DNA of 64,000 bases from Oscheius tipulae (Eukaryota > Nematoda > Chromadorea > Rhabditida > Rhabditidae), in contig JASJZH010000003.1 of the NCBI GenBank assembly GCA_037178975.1, forward strand, positions 5,084,001 through 5,148,000. The letters are read 5' to 3'. This document shows, piece after piece, positions 34,600 to 45,436 of this stretch. Position 1 is the first letter of the stretch. Each line of letters opens with the position of its first letter. Under the pieces are notes generated by a model. It ran no database searches and was not told where the DNA came from. It was given only the letters and a program-made list of their open reading frames with translations. A program made the position numbers and the translations under genes.

Positions 34600-37221
34600 A
34601 TGAGCCTTCCAATTCTGGCGAAGAAGGTCAAAAAGCTAGCCAGCTTCCAATTTTTCAACCTCAAAATGCTCCTCAATGGAGAATCGAGTAAGTTTTCTAC
34701 TATTCAGTTTCTGGTCCTAAAGGCCATTTCCCTTCGAATTGAGGGTTTTACCGCATTCCGTTGTTTGGTCTACAGTATTCTTTTGCTCCAGGTTGTTCCA
34801 AATTTTTATTTTCCTCACTGTTACGTAACCATATAGCCGATAACATGTTACGAAATACATGACCAGTTTTTTTGATAACACTTTCTATAGTCACAAACTT
34901 ATTTCCAACTACGAAACTTGCAAAACCTGAAAAATTATCCTGGTCGAACTTTACTTCAACGAAATAGTGACTTTGCTTGCCGATCCATCATTGCTTTCGT
35001 CTGTCTGTGTCTTTCAAAGAACGCACCATCTTTCAAAAGTCAGCAACGAAAAGAATACTGTAGCTCTGGATCCCCTTTAACTGGAAATCTTTGAAGGCGC
35101 AAACCTGTCCCCTTTTTGGTTGATGCGACCGAGCGACTCGTTATGGACCGCAAAAGTATTACTCCTTTTCCAGGTCGTGGCTTCTCGAAGTTCAAGAAAA
35201 ACTACAAACTCAAGGGAGAGCTCGGTCGAGGAGGCTTCGGAATAGTTTATCGGGCCATCAGAATATCTGACGACATGCCCGTGGCTGTAAAGTTCATCGA
35301 CAGACGATCTGTGCGCGAATGGGGCAAGGTAAGAGCACAAACTATGGATAGAAGAACACTGGATTGATTCAGATCAACGACGAGCAAGTGCCAATGGAAA
35401 TTTGTATGCTGGCCAAGTGTTCGAAGATCCGCGGAGTTATTCGTCTTCTCGACTGGTACAGCATTCCTGAAGGTTCGTACTTACTTGTACTTAGTTGGAC
35501 GATCTCGTGATATTATAATGGAGTGATCTGAAAGTTTTGCGCTTTTGAGACTACGAAAATAATATGTAGTGAAAGAGTTCTTTTCCAGGATTTCTGATCG
35601 TGATGGAGAGACCCTATCCTTGCGTCGACATGTTCGATTTCATCAAAGGCCAGCAGAAGCTGGACGAAGACTTGAGCCGGTTCCTTTTCCGACAAATCGT
35701 CCAGACAGTCAGTTTACTTCTACGACAAAGAAACACACCTTTCAGGTTCATGAATGCTCACAGAAGAAGGTTCTTCACAGAGATCTCAAGGTATTTTGGT
35801 ATTCTTGATCCAAAAACGAATAGAATTTCAGGATGAGAACATTGTGATCGACTTGGTAACCGGAGAGACTCGGCTGATCGACTTCGGAGCAGCCACTGTC
35901 CTCAAAAAGTCCCACTACACTGACTTCCAAGGGTTCGTAACAGGGACGATAAACTGTCTTTGAAAGATTGCGGTCTCCGTCCGAAATGAGACCGAAGAGC
36001 GTGACGTCGCTAGAAAAGGCCCTGTTTTCGTGTTTTTGTACAGTAGCACAATACAAAATTCGGTCTGCAGAGGGACAGAACTTGGCCACTAATTAGATAA
36101 GGGTGCAGCTTTGTTTAGTCATGGGATCATTCCAAGCACAGAAAGAATTTGATCCAAGTGGACAAGTCACGTTCTCTCAGACCCGTCTTTGGACAAGTTC
36201 GCGCCAATTACAGCATCAGCTTAGTGTTTTTTTCTCATAAAAGGATACTCATAACCAGCGCTAACTTTTTAATATGACACGTGGTCAGTCGGCGTAGACG
36301 CGAAGGTTCTTCGTGAGTGATAGCTGGTCGTTAAAAGATCACCACCAATTGCGAACAGCATCTTACCAAATTGACTCTTTCAGTACAAGACTATACTGCG
36401 GCCCTGAATGGTTTCTACATTCCCTTTATTTGGGCAAGGAAGCAGCTGTCTGGTCGCTCGGAGTCCTTCTCTACAATGCCCTGAATGGTCGTCTACCCTT
36501 CAGAAACGAGAAGGACATTTGTACAGCTCATCTTCTCGGCCCTCTGCCTTTCTTTGTCCCAGTATCTGCAGGTACTTGTTCACATAAATCAGACTATCAA
36601 ACTGCACATTTCAGAAGCAAAGGACCTGATCTCTCGCTGTCTGACCTTCGATCCCTTCACTCGGTGTACCTTAGAAGATATCCTCAACCATCCCTGGATC
36701 AAAAAGTCCACTCCCACCTGGATGACATTGAGCGCTGCTTCAGGAAAAGCTTCCTCCTCTCAAAGCACCTCGGAAGATGAAGGAAAAGGTTGGATTGTTT
36801 TCGAATTGAATACAGTACAGGAGCCGTTTCAGAACATACCGAAGATCTGGAAGAGCTGCACGACGACAAAGAGAACAAGGCTTTGGAGAGCAGCGAAGGA
36901 GAAAGTGGTGTCGGAAGCTCGGCATCGAGTATGACCAGCAAAACGGTATAATATACACTTGATCCAATAGCATTGTAACAATTTCAGACACCTCCAGCTC
37001 CCGGCCGATTCTCGAAAACGTCTCTCTTGGCACCGCCTTCTTCAGCTGAACTGAAGGCAGTCATGACCTCAGCCAAGACAAAATCCGTTGCTCATCTTCC
37101 CGGGACTCTCAAACCGTCTCGTCGACCTCCTCACCAGCAGACTTCGACAGTTTTGACGGCTCTTCGAAGGGCAATGTCTAAAGAAAGGATGAGGAGAGTC
37201 GATACCTCTCCCAAAGCGTGA
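34600..37221 (+). CDS. PIM-family serine/threonine protein kinase
   Basis: About ten exons. The start MSLPILAKKVKKLASFQ is at 34,600, and a 485-nt intron precedes the kinase domain. Motifs in order: YKLKGELGRGGFGIVYRAIRI (glycine loop, 35,200), MPVAVKFIDR (catalytic Lys), RGVIRLLDWYSIPE, FLIVMERPYPCVDMFDFI (hinge with the PIM-type ERP), VLHRDLKDENIVID (35,770-35,855), LIDFGAATVL (35,875) and, after a long intron, CGPEWFLHSLY plus VWSLGVLLYNALNGRLPF (36,390-36,500). The ERPxPxxDLFDFI wording and GxxxPPEW-like activation segment identify PIM kinases, so the relatives are nematode prk-1/prk-2. PIM kinases are usually constitutively active and favour basic substrates. A Ser/Pro-rich tail of roughly 150 residues extends beyond the kinase domain, longer than in mammalian PIMs. 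Confidence 0.85.
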
Positions 37222-37486
37222 CTCATAATAATTTCCCCCTTAGACGCTAGTTGTCCATTGTCTGAACATATCCCCAATGCTCATCCTGACAAACGGCCTC
37301 AGCCGTAGAGTACTTTCTGTATCATAATTCGAGTTGTGAGTCTTACACAGGTATTTCCCTTCTAATATTCGTCTTCTTTCGCAGCTTTGGCTTTATTTCT
37401 TAGTCGATACATGACTGTACCTATCCTTGTATGTACATGATCCGAGTCCACATATGAATCTTTTTTGGTTAGATCTCTTTATACTG

Positions 37487-37957
37487 ACTCATTTGGTAGT
37501 AGTTAAAACAGGCGCCCCGACTCGATTTTACGCGAAATTGCGTACTACGTACGCAAAAATATGTTTTGGCGCGAATTGGTTCTTTTTTCGTTTTTCATCG
37601 TTTTCTACTCTTTTCTCAACTTTTTTTGCATTTTCTGTCTGTTTATAATGTTGTTCGACTTCTTTCAACGTACCGCACCTTGAAATCAACACAAAGCTAT
37701 CGCTTGATGCAAGTATTGCCTGTAAAAAAAAGGTAAAATTTTCATAAAACTTCCTAGTTTCTCCTTTCTTTACGTTGAAAGAAGTCGAACAACATTATAA
37801 ACAGACAGAAAATGCAAAAAAAGTTGAGGAAAAGAGTAGAAAACGATGAAAAACGAAAAAAAGAACCAATTCGCGCCAAGACATATTTTTGCGTACGTCG
37901 TACGCAATTTCGCGTAAAATCGAGTCGGGGCGCCTGTTTAACTACTACCACTCATTT
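37487..37957. mobile_element. Foldback/MITE-like element with 8-bp target duplication
   Basis: The element spans 37,495-37,949. Two arms of about 180 nt (37,495-37,675 and 37,769-37,949) are inverted copies differing at only a handful of positions, separated by a spacer of about 95 nt. Both ends read GGTAGTAGTTAAA(A)CAGGCG. It is flanked by identical 8-bp sites, ACTCATTT (37,487-37,494 and 37,950-37,957). No transposase is encoded. An 8-bp duplication fits hAT, Merlin or P-type transposases; the GG terminus does not decide between them. Confidence 0.85.
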
Positions 37958-38476
37958 TTTCGCTGTTGACGCCTCACTTGAAGGGCGAAACGTGTGACAG
38001 TCCACAAATAGTAGAGTAATTTAATAAGAAGATATGCGGCTTCAAAAAAAGCCGAGCTGATCGCGATTAGAGGTCTGACGCTACTTCTTTTCCGCTAAAC
38101 TTGTCTTCGGCGCGGGATCTAAACAGATTTCTCGGATTCGAACGAAACTGCCTCACTTTATCTCAAAGTAGAAGCATCTTTTCATTTGCTCGAAGACCGA
38201 CAGACAGGGCAGGTACGACATGTCAAGGGTGGTGAATCTGGAATCTCAGTCTTGGAGTGTTCACTGTCATCCACAGTCTAATTCGAACAAGGTCATGATA
38301 ACGAACTTCTTTCGATACATTTGATCAAGACGAAGGTGGTCTTTCTACGGTTTAAGATAGACAATTTAGGATTTTTCGTATTTACTACATGGACACACCT
38401 CTAGTTGCAGTTACAAATATCTAAAAGAAACTTTAATTAGCATAACTCAGGACGAGCACCTAGCAGTTAAGAGAAC

Positions 38477-38672
38477 AAGTTTGGCTGATGCCCCGTTGGG
38501 GCCTGTGACAGGTGGAGTCGAGCTACCGTGATAGGAGCAATGTTCTCCCAGAGATGCATCTCCCGAAGTGACTTGAATTGCAAGGAGTAATTGCTGTCAC
38601 AAAGTGACTGTGACAAATTGACAATTAGGAGTTAGACAGACACACACAGGGACTTTTGGGCATTTTGAATTA
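38477..38672 (+). repeat. Dispersed repeat, copy 2
   Basis: Second copy of the roughly 200-nt repeat at 17,431, beginning AAGTTTGGCTGATG. It diverges by substitutions and small gaps and has the same orientation. Confidence 0.6.
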
Positions 38673-38888
38673 GATCAGACGGCTTCGCCGCCATGTCGGC
38701 GGTTTTTATTGAGCAAGGAACGAAAACTCTCCAAGGAGCAAAAGCAAACAAAACCTTTTTTTTATAATTAATGCAATCAAAACAGTAACTTGCCAACTCA
38801 AAAAGTTTCTTTTTACTTGGCTTAGTCAAACAGTTCAAAAGATCAGAAAAGTTCAGTCGCTTACGCTCCTGGCGGAGCAACTCAAATA

Positions 38889-38926
38889 AGCACTGACGTC
38901 GCTCCTGGCGGAGCGACGTCAGTGCT
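38889..38926. repeat. Perfect hairpin palindrome
   Basis: Arms of 17 nt (AGCACTGACGTCGCTCC and its exact complement) around a 4-nt TGGC loop. A similar CGCTCCTGGCGGAGC core occurs 25 nt upstream at about 38,864-38,878. It lies just downstream of the truncated DB-domain gene. Confidence 0.75.
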
Positions 38927-38992
38927 CATTTTGTAACTTAAACTATTATGGAACTGTGGCTAATGGTTAGTGCGTACTGCGTAGTGTATCGA

Positions 38993-39778
38993 TGACCTAA
39001 TGTGAATGGTTCGAGCTTACCTGTTTGGTCTCTGGTCGCAGAAGGCTAGACACTTCTTTCCGGCTAGTGTAGCAGCTACTCCTTCCTTGGCACAGCACTG
39101 AAAATGCAGGTCAGAATATCTAAAAGGAGACAAACCTTGGAATGGTCGAGTCCTTGGGCAGCACAGAAATGGATCTCATTGGCTGCCTCTAATGGGCATC
39201 CATCTTGCTTATTCCACATTCGTTCGAACTGATGTAAACCTGTCATAGTAGTTTATAAGTCCTTACCATCTTGGCCGAGTAGTTATTGAAGTGACAATGC
39301 TTGAGACACGTATCGGGAAGTCCTCTGCTTTCACAGCAGGAATGGAAAATGACGTTTGGATTCTGTGAATTGGAATGGTTTTTATCGAACCATAGAAGTA
39401 CCATTAGTCGTTCGATGCTGATCTTCCCTTCATCTGGATAAAGGTCTTCGGCCAAAGGAGCTGTATTGGCTTGCTCACCATGCTCGTCCGAAACGATGAT
39501 TCCGTCCTAAAACCGGATTTATCAGAAAGGATATTCGTACGCACAATTCTTTTTGTGATTCCAGCTAGGACTCGTCTTTTTGCGCATCCATAACTCCCAC
39601 ACTGGTACCCAGGCTGACATCCAGACGAGCACGAGGGTTGAGAGTAAGTCTGTCGTTTTCTACAACAGCCTGATCCTCCAGTACTGCCGCACTAAAGTTC
39701 TCTTATTTCAGAGTTCATCGAGAAACTGACAGCTAGGATATCTTGTGCCAAGAATAGTACGAGAAGTAAGAGGAACAT
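38993..39778 (-). CDS. Secreted DB-domain protein, C-terminally truncated
   Basis: Divergent partner of the plus-strand DB gene. It has a signal peptide (MFLLLLVLFLAQDILA, start at about 39,778) and, after a short intron, a Cys-rich block CGSTGGSGCC...CSSGCQPGYQCGSYGC. The DB module follows: NPNVIFHSCCESRGLPDTCLKHCHFNNY (39,365-39,280), WNKQDGCPLEA...IHFCAAQGLDHSK (39,220-39,140), then CCAKEGVAATLAGKKCLAFCDQRPN (39,100-39,025). DB is a nematode-specific cysteine module of secreted or membrane proteins with unknown biochemical role. The final part of the domain (Y-PCxDRFExMKxCF in its neighbour) is not found. The frame reaches a stop immediately after CDQRPNR, and repeats follow, so the gene may be broken or the last exon displaced. 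Confidence 0.7.
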
Positions 39779-39959
39779 GGTTACGAAACCAGTGGTCGGA
39801 GAACTCTTATACGAGAGAAAATTGGCGCCAAAACACTCAACTTACAATTATTCTCCTCGACAGCGTAATTACGCTCTTTGGATGACAAGAAGGCGGCTTA
39901 CTCAAGTTACAATTACTGTCTCTCTATTTAAGAGAAGTTCGAGATGTTCGACAGTAGTC

Positions 39960-41129
39960 ATGCAGGCAAGCCTCATCCTTCTTTCTGCCCTTCTCGTTCT
40001 GGGATCCGAGGCTGTGAGTTCCCTTGTTCTCTATAGGTAAGAGCTTGTTCAGTGTGGATCAAGTGGATCTTGTGGATGCTGCGGCTGTAGGGCAAAGGCC
40101 AAGGCTCGTGCTGCCAAAACTGGCATTCTTGTGAGTTTTGTTTGGTAAAAAAAAAGTAAGAAAAATAGAGCCCAGAAGAGAAGTTCGATGAGAAAGACGA
40201 CGGAAACATCTTTGGTCTCTCAGTCTGGAATCAGACCAAATTCCCGAAAGACGCGGAAACTTTGGCCAGACAAACGGTATGAATAATATTTTGTAGAACT
40301 CAAGTTTCTTCAGAATCCCAACTACTTGTTCCACCGCTGTCAGTTTTCAGTTTTTCAGTTGATAGTTTTCTGTTTTAAGGCTGTGAGGAAAGGAAACTGC
40401 CCGCCTCTTGTGTCCAACATTGCCACTTCAACACCTATGAGGCCAAGACGGTGAGCAACTGACCTGCTGATTCTCACCCGTACTATCTCACCTGTCCTAT
40501 TCATGGGCCTTGCCGCTTTCCAAGTCTAATCAGCTTTGCGCAGAGGCGATAACGTGACCCGTGAAGCTTTGCTGAGGTGCGTTTATTGCTGGTTGAAAAC
40601 TTTTCCCAATTGCCCGCGCGGTTCCCTGAAACATGGGTAGCTGACGCAATTTTTGAACGCCCCAAGGGGGCAGCAATCGCTTGTTCTTTAGCTGCAGTCG
40701 ATGTGGCTTGGAAGTCATTCTTGTCCTCTGGAATTCCTTCCCGAAATGCAGTTCTGTGCCGCACAAGGAATGGATCATCGTCCCGTAAGTTCAGTTCTTA
40801 GGGTAGTTGACTCTTTAGTGCTGTGTTGAAAAAGGAATGGATGAGACCTCCGCCGGGAAAAAATGTCTGACCTTCTGTGACCAACGCCCGGATCTTTTCA
40901 CGCCTATCGACTTCACCTATGCCCCTTGCTTCGATCGGTTCAGAGGACTCACTCCATCAATAAGCAAGCATTCAGATTCGAGGATATGAAGCACTGTTTC
41001 TACGATAATGTCAAGAAATCTGCCGTGGAACGGTTCATCAAACACGAAGAGACAGTCATTCCTGCTCCATTGCACCGCGAATTTCAAGAAGAATTGGAGC
41101 CTTTCCATCGAGGAACCGGAGAATTTTAA
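39960..41129 (+). CDS. Secreted DB-domain protein (intact)
   Basis: The ATG at 39,960 opens a signal peptide (MQASLILLSALLVLGSEA), followed by CGSSGSCGCCGCRAKAKARA, parallel to the divergent copy. Then come an acidic linker, NPNYLFHRC (40,318), CEERKLPASCVQHCHFNTY (40,380-40,440), SHSCPLEFLPEMQFCAAQGMDHRP (40,710-40,780), CCVEKGMDETSAGKKCLTFCDQRPD (40,818-40,890) and YAPCFDRF joined to EDMKHCFYDNV across a short intron. This is a complete DB module with its paired cysteines. A 45-residue tail ends HRGTGEF. A TATA-like TATTTAAG lies at about 39,925. The two DB genes share domain order and intron positions, so they arose by duplication. Extracellular function unknown. Confidence 0.85.
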
Positions 41130-41181
41130 AAGTGTTCATGTGAAAGACATTAGTAATCCAAAAAATAAAGGTAGAAACATA

Positions 41182-43728
41182 TTACTTGTCGGGTGGAACG
41201 ATAGGTACGACGACAAATTTGTCGAAGAAGACGAGAAGGAAGAACAGAAAAAAGGTAATACTCATGAACAGAGTCAGAAGGACTCGATCGATAACATTGG
41301 CCAAAAACTCCCATTCCAAAGCGCACCTTCTCGACATTTTCTGCTGTTTGACACTTCGATTACGACTGACTGCCAGGAACAGAGTGTGTCTCCTTTCTCG
41401 TTCCCTCGTTTGTACCTGAACATGTCTTTGGTCTAGGCTACTGTTCCTCTTACTCTTTTGGTATACTGCCTAGTCAAATTGGCCAACTTCTTTGTGTGTT
41501 CATAGGAGTTGGTGTCTTTCGGTCGGATCGAAGAGAAAAACGTTTTCGGAGGAGGAGGAAACTCCTGAATTGTTAAAATTTTGAAGCAAAACAGGTTCGT
41601 ACCGGGACTTCGATGCCGTTGATGAGAGCCGGATCCATAGACGATTTCCTGTTGTCATAGATGACTCCAAACTCGAACCAAAGCTCCAGAAGAGAGCTGG
41701 GGACATCCAGAATGATGTCTGAGTATTTCTCTTAACAGCATTTTGTAGCGACTCACGGTTCGTAACGGTGTTATGGATACACTTCCTCAGCCACGATGGC
41801 AAGGGTAAATTCTTGTGTTTCTCTCTATGAATTGTCAGTACAATGGTAGCCATAATGGTCCCTATCAAAAAATAATACGTACTTATAACTCCTTAATACG
41901 TACCTATAACTATCACAGAAATCACGCCCATGTAGTACCAGCCTATGAGGACATATTTAGAATTTACTTCACACAAATCTTACTCATCAAAGGAACGTAC
42001 GTACTCGTTGAAGGCATCTGGTTACAAACCATAAGCATCATAATTGACATAGTCAACAGTGTGTTGATACCCAGGTATCTGAAGTATTTTATGAAAACAT
42101 TGACAGACACTTACAGTTTCTCGTCTCTTTCACTGTTCGAAGAAGTGGGAGTGAAGAACCCGGTCACGGCAACAATAGTAATAATGGAAGTTGGAATGAC
42201 TAGGTTGATAATATAATAAAGGGGCTTCCTCCTCATCACCAGATGAGCGTAGAGCATGACCCAGGGGTCTTGGCAGCATTTGTAGATTTGCTTAAATCGG
42301 TGTGTTGCAGGACATATACTTCAAAAACCTCAATTCGACTGAACTCGAAGTCTAAGATATTCCATTCGTCGTTAGGAGCCATGTTGGCCAGATTGACTGA
42401 TGGTCGAGTCGCCCTATTGATATGGTTTGTTTCGAATTCAAAGTTACCAGTAGTCGATGGTGCTTTTGTCTCTTGTCCAGCTCGAAATGATAAAACTGCA
42501 GTTCTGTGAGTCGTAGGGGAACCAACGGACCTGAAAATAAAACAAAAACTAAAAAAAATTTGGAACGCTTCACGAATTTGCGTGTCATCCTTGCGCAGGG
42601 GCCATGCTAATCTTCTCTGTATTGTTCCAATTTTAGTATATGTCCATTGGTATGAACGCAATGCTAAGAACGCGGGCTGTTTATATACCCAGCTGTGCCA
42701 GGGGTGCCGAGACAATACGGGTGCGAACGCGGCTAGACGGAGCACTGACCAACCCGGCACAATTAGTGTCTTTTTTGAGGGAGTAAAGAAACCCACATTC
42801 ATTGCACAGGAAAGTTTATAAATTGCCGGGAACATGAGCTGAACTCTTGCTCCGAGAGAGTCGTTTGCCCAAAACCCAGTCTCCACAATGGCATGCAAGA
42901 TAGATTCCGTCTTCTTCTGTTCCAACGTCTCACTATTTTTGATCAATTTTTTGTTCAGAAAACACAAACCTATTATACAGAAAAGTATCCGGAATCCAAA
43001 TCTGGTCATAAGGAACAATCGTCTTATTGATCATCCCGTATTCTCTCGGATCCCAGTCCAGGAACTCGTCGAACCAGTTTTGAACCATCCAAACGTTCAC
43101 AGTAATGCTCTGCATGTGCTCGTCCTTTGAATCTTTCATAAGGAATGTGGACAAATGAACAGACCACATCGAGGACCTGATACAAGGACATGGAGACGTT
43201 GATCCTCGTCGGTTTCGTGTAGTCTCTCTAAAGGAGGGTTTGTTTTTATTTTCAAGAAAATGAAAACAAACCCTCGGATGGACGTTTTTCTCGTAGAAAG
43301 GATTGTCGAGGAGATCCTCGATGAGTCTCCTCTGGTCATTTACATACTCGCCAGCGTCCAGTCTCTCATTGAAAAGACGCCTCTCTTCCAAAAACTTCAA
43401 AAACTCGGAATAGTTCCGGGCCCCGCTATCTGTGTCATTTGTGTCTGAACAAAATCTGATGTTGGTAAAAGAAGCCGAGCCAACCCAGAGCGAGACTCCT
43501 CAAATGTCGATATCCGACATCAGTCTGGTCCATGACCGAGTTTTCGGTCGAGTGCCATTTGTTGAGTTCCGTCCAGTTTTTGAAGGTGCCTTGGGATTCG
43601 GAGAGACTGATCTGTTTGCCAAACTTGTCCCAACTGGTGACAGCTGGTAATAGGAAGAGTACTAGACAGAACATTCTGGAAGTATTGAATAGATCAAATA
43701 AAGGAAGAGTCAAGGAGAGTGTGGCCAT
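41182..43728 (-). CDS. Nicotinic acetylcholine receptor subunit, alpha type
   Basis: Pentameric ligand-gated cation channel subunit of the plasma membrane. The N-terminus carries a hydrophobic signal (MFCLVLFLLPAVTSW, about 43,674). The extracellular domain includes WDPREYGMINKTIVPYDQIWIPDTFLYN (43,060-42,965). The Cys-loop is CAMN plus VRWFPYDSQNC, exactly 13 residues between cysteines, split by the intron 42,531-42,796. The vicinal pair YKCC (about 42,265) marks an alpha subunit. M1 is RRKPLYYIINLVIPTSIITI. DEKLYLGINTLLTM keeps the Glu before M2 that selects cations. M3 is YYMGVISVIVIGT, and M4 (FLANVIDRVLLTLFMSITFFLFF) is at 41,300-41,215. Stop TAA at 41,184-41,182. An Arg/Lys-rich M3-M4 loop is present. 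Subgroup not assigned. Confidence 0.88.
42557..42657 (-). ncRNA. U6: U6 spliceosomal snRNA
   Basis: The minus strand carries the U6 core: CATATACTAAAATTGGAAC, then ACAGAGAAGATTAGC (with the invariant ACAGAGA box), TGGCCCCTGCGCAAGG (AGC triad region), ATGACACGCAAATTCGTGAAG and GCGTTCCAAATTTT, followed by a T-run terminator. The 5' end GTTCAT-ACCA-ATGGAC folds as the usual cap-proximal stem. A TATA box (TATATAA) lies about 25-31 nt upstream (42,680-42,688), as expected for RNA polymerase III U6 promoters. The gene lies in the sense orientation inside an nAChR intron. Confidence 0.95.
42680..42688 (-). promoter_or_regulatory. TATA box of the U6 gene
   Basis: TATATAA on the minus strand, 23-31 nt before the U6 start, fitting a type 3 RNA polymerase III promoter. 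A proximal sequence element should lie further upstream near 42,700-42,730 but its nematode consensus could not be verified. Confidence 0.65.
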
Positions 43729-44411
43729 GGAACGTCCAGTTTCATCTCAAAATGGAGCCAATAGTCATCGGAGAGAGTCAGCCGAGAGCTTCCAACGCCC
43801 TCGCAATTATATTCGAGCAAAATTGATGCAGAGAGCCAGTCGAGCGTGACAGGAATTCAGACAAAAGAGCTGAAGATACGAGAGGAATCTTTTACGAGCA
43901 ATTCAGTGGTCCTCGGTCTTTCTTATAAAAGAGACTCGGCGAGGGTGTATCAATGAGTGTAAGTGAAAGCGTTGAAAGGGACTCCGGAGGCAGTCGCTCT
44001 GCCAAAACAACAACTTTCCAAGTCTATGGACACACCCGGAAATTAGCTTCCTCTCTTTCGATTAGGGTAATTGAACTCATCTCGTTTATCTTTTAACTCT
44101 TGCAAAATATCTATGTACATCGAGGAGGAATTGAGCGGAATGTGACAATGTTTTGAAGAATCATTAATGAGTGGGAGCTAGAGCTTGAATTGACTGAACA
44201 GGTTGATGAGACTTCGACGACGCTCTCCCAATCCCGTCGTCAGATGTCCCTGCTGTGCGGATCCAGCCATAATCAGTGCGGATCTGAAAGTATTTTATTG
44301 TTCGTAAATTTATAATTGTTCAAGTTACAAAACAAACAAAGGTTTGCAAAGAGTTAAAAAGTTGCTTCCCCAAGAATCTGGAGATATTCTACTAGCAGAT
44401 CGTCTTCTCGG
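43729..44411. other. Intergenic between nAChR and GIPC genes
   Basis: Promoters of both divergent genes are expected here. A minus-strand frame of 30 codons (MAGSAQQGHLTTGL..., about 44,263-44,172) after a good acceptor might be a tiny exon, but is not supported further. Confidence 0.35.
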
Positions 44412-45400
44412 ATGTTCTTCACCAAGTGAGCCTACCACCCTCTCCGATCTGTCAATACCAAAACAAATTTAGTCAGCGTCGTCGCTCCCGCTCCCGTGTC
44501 CGTCGTTCTCGCTCGAGAAATCGTCAACAGAAGCCGAGCAAGGAGACAAGAGTCCAGGAAGTGATGAAAGAGGAGAAGCCACTGCAGTTGACGTTCTCGT
44601 GCCAGCTGGCCCAGGGCTCGGCGACGATCCAAGTGACCAACTTCAACTCGGTCAGCGAGCTCTACGACAAGATTGCCAAGGGATTCGAGATGAACTCAGA
44701 GGACATCATCTACTGTACGCGTAACTCGACCAAGATGACCGATCTCTTCACTGGTACCATGGAACAGGACGATCTGCTGCTTGTTCACATGCGCGGTCAG
44801 CCCGTCGAGATCGAGTTGGCCAAGACGAAAGAGACTCTGGGAGTGACTATCACCGACAACGGACTCTGTCGTCCCTTCCTCAAGAAGATCGAGGCTGGAA
44901 CTGTTGCTGCAGCTGCTAGTCCTGGCTTGGCCGTGGGTCAACTCATCGAGAGCATTCAAGGCCAGTCGGTTCTCGGTCTCCGTCACTATGAGGTCGCCAA
45001 GCTCATTCGAGAGTTGCCCATCGGTCAGAGCTTCGTCCTGCGTCTCATCAATCCCATCACCTCGGGATTCAACATGCTCCAGTCGAGGAACAGTGTCACG
45101 TCGAAGAAGATGACGTCTGGCTCTGGAACAGTTCGATTCAAGGCTGACGGCGCCGTGGTCGTTCAGTCGAATGGACCCAATAAGGAGATGATCGACAAGA
45201 TGAATCGTCTCTTCCGTGACTACATTGGCGTCGAGGACGACGAACTCGCTCAGACGATCTGGGACACGGCCGTCGGATGTAAGACTCTCCAGGAAATGTT
45301 CCAGAAGGTTCGCGAGTCGGACCTTCAGATGTTCCAGTTCCCCGACGAGCTCGTCTTCGACATGTGGGGCATCGTCAGCGATCTCAAAAACGCTCAATAA
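44412..45400 (+). CDS. gipc: GIPC-family PDZ adaptor protein
   Basis: The likely start is ATG 44,412 (MFFT), with a 47-nt intron (44,426-44,472, GTGAGC..TTTAG). The long open frame into the intron begins with the donor GTG and is not a real start. The second exon is uninterrupted to 45,400. After an Arg/Ser-rich N-terminus (RRRSRSRVRRSRSRNR) comes the GH1-like domain (LTFSCQLAQGSATIQVTNF, ELYDKIAKGFEM), then the PDZ domain (LGVTITDNG, the carboxylate-binding loop; HYEVAKLIRELPIGQSF), then GH2 (DKMNRLFRDYIGVEDDELAQTIWDTA, FPDELVFDMWGIVSDL). GIPC proteins dock receptor C-termini by PDZ and myosin VI by GH2, moving endocytic vesicles. The order and length match GIPC1. The RS-like N-terminus is unusual. 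Confidence 0.9.
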
Positions 45401-45436
45401 ATCAGTCGAGACAGGTTTTTCTTTCATTTGTTAGAC

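Noticed and set aside
37427-37997. Mirror-image frames on both strands around 37.5-38.0 kb
   Set aside because: They are the two arms of the foldback element, not genes.
42236-43018. 260-residue minus frame across the nAChR gene
   Set aside because: It runs through introns and the U6 gene in the wrong frame; the Cys-loop exons are in another frame.
44696-45427. 243-residue minus frame opposite GIPC
   Set aside because: Antisense shadow of the strongly biased GIPC coding sequence, with no domain of its own.
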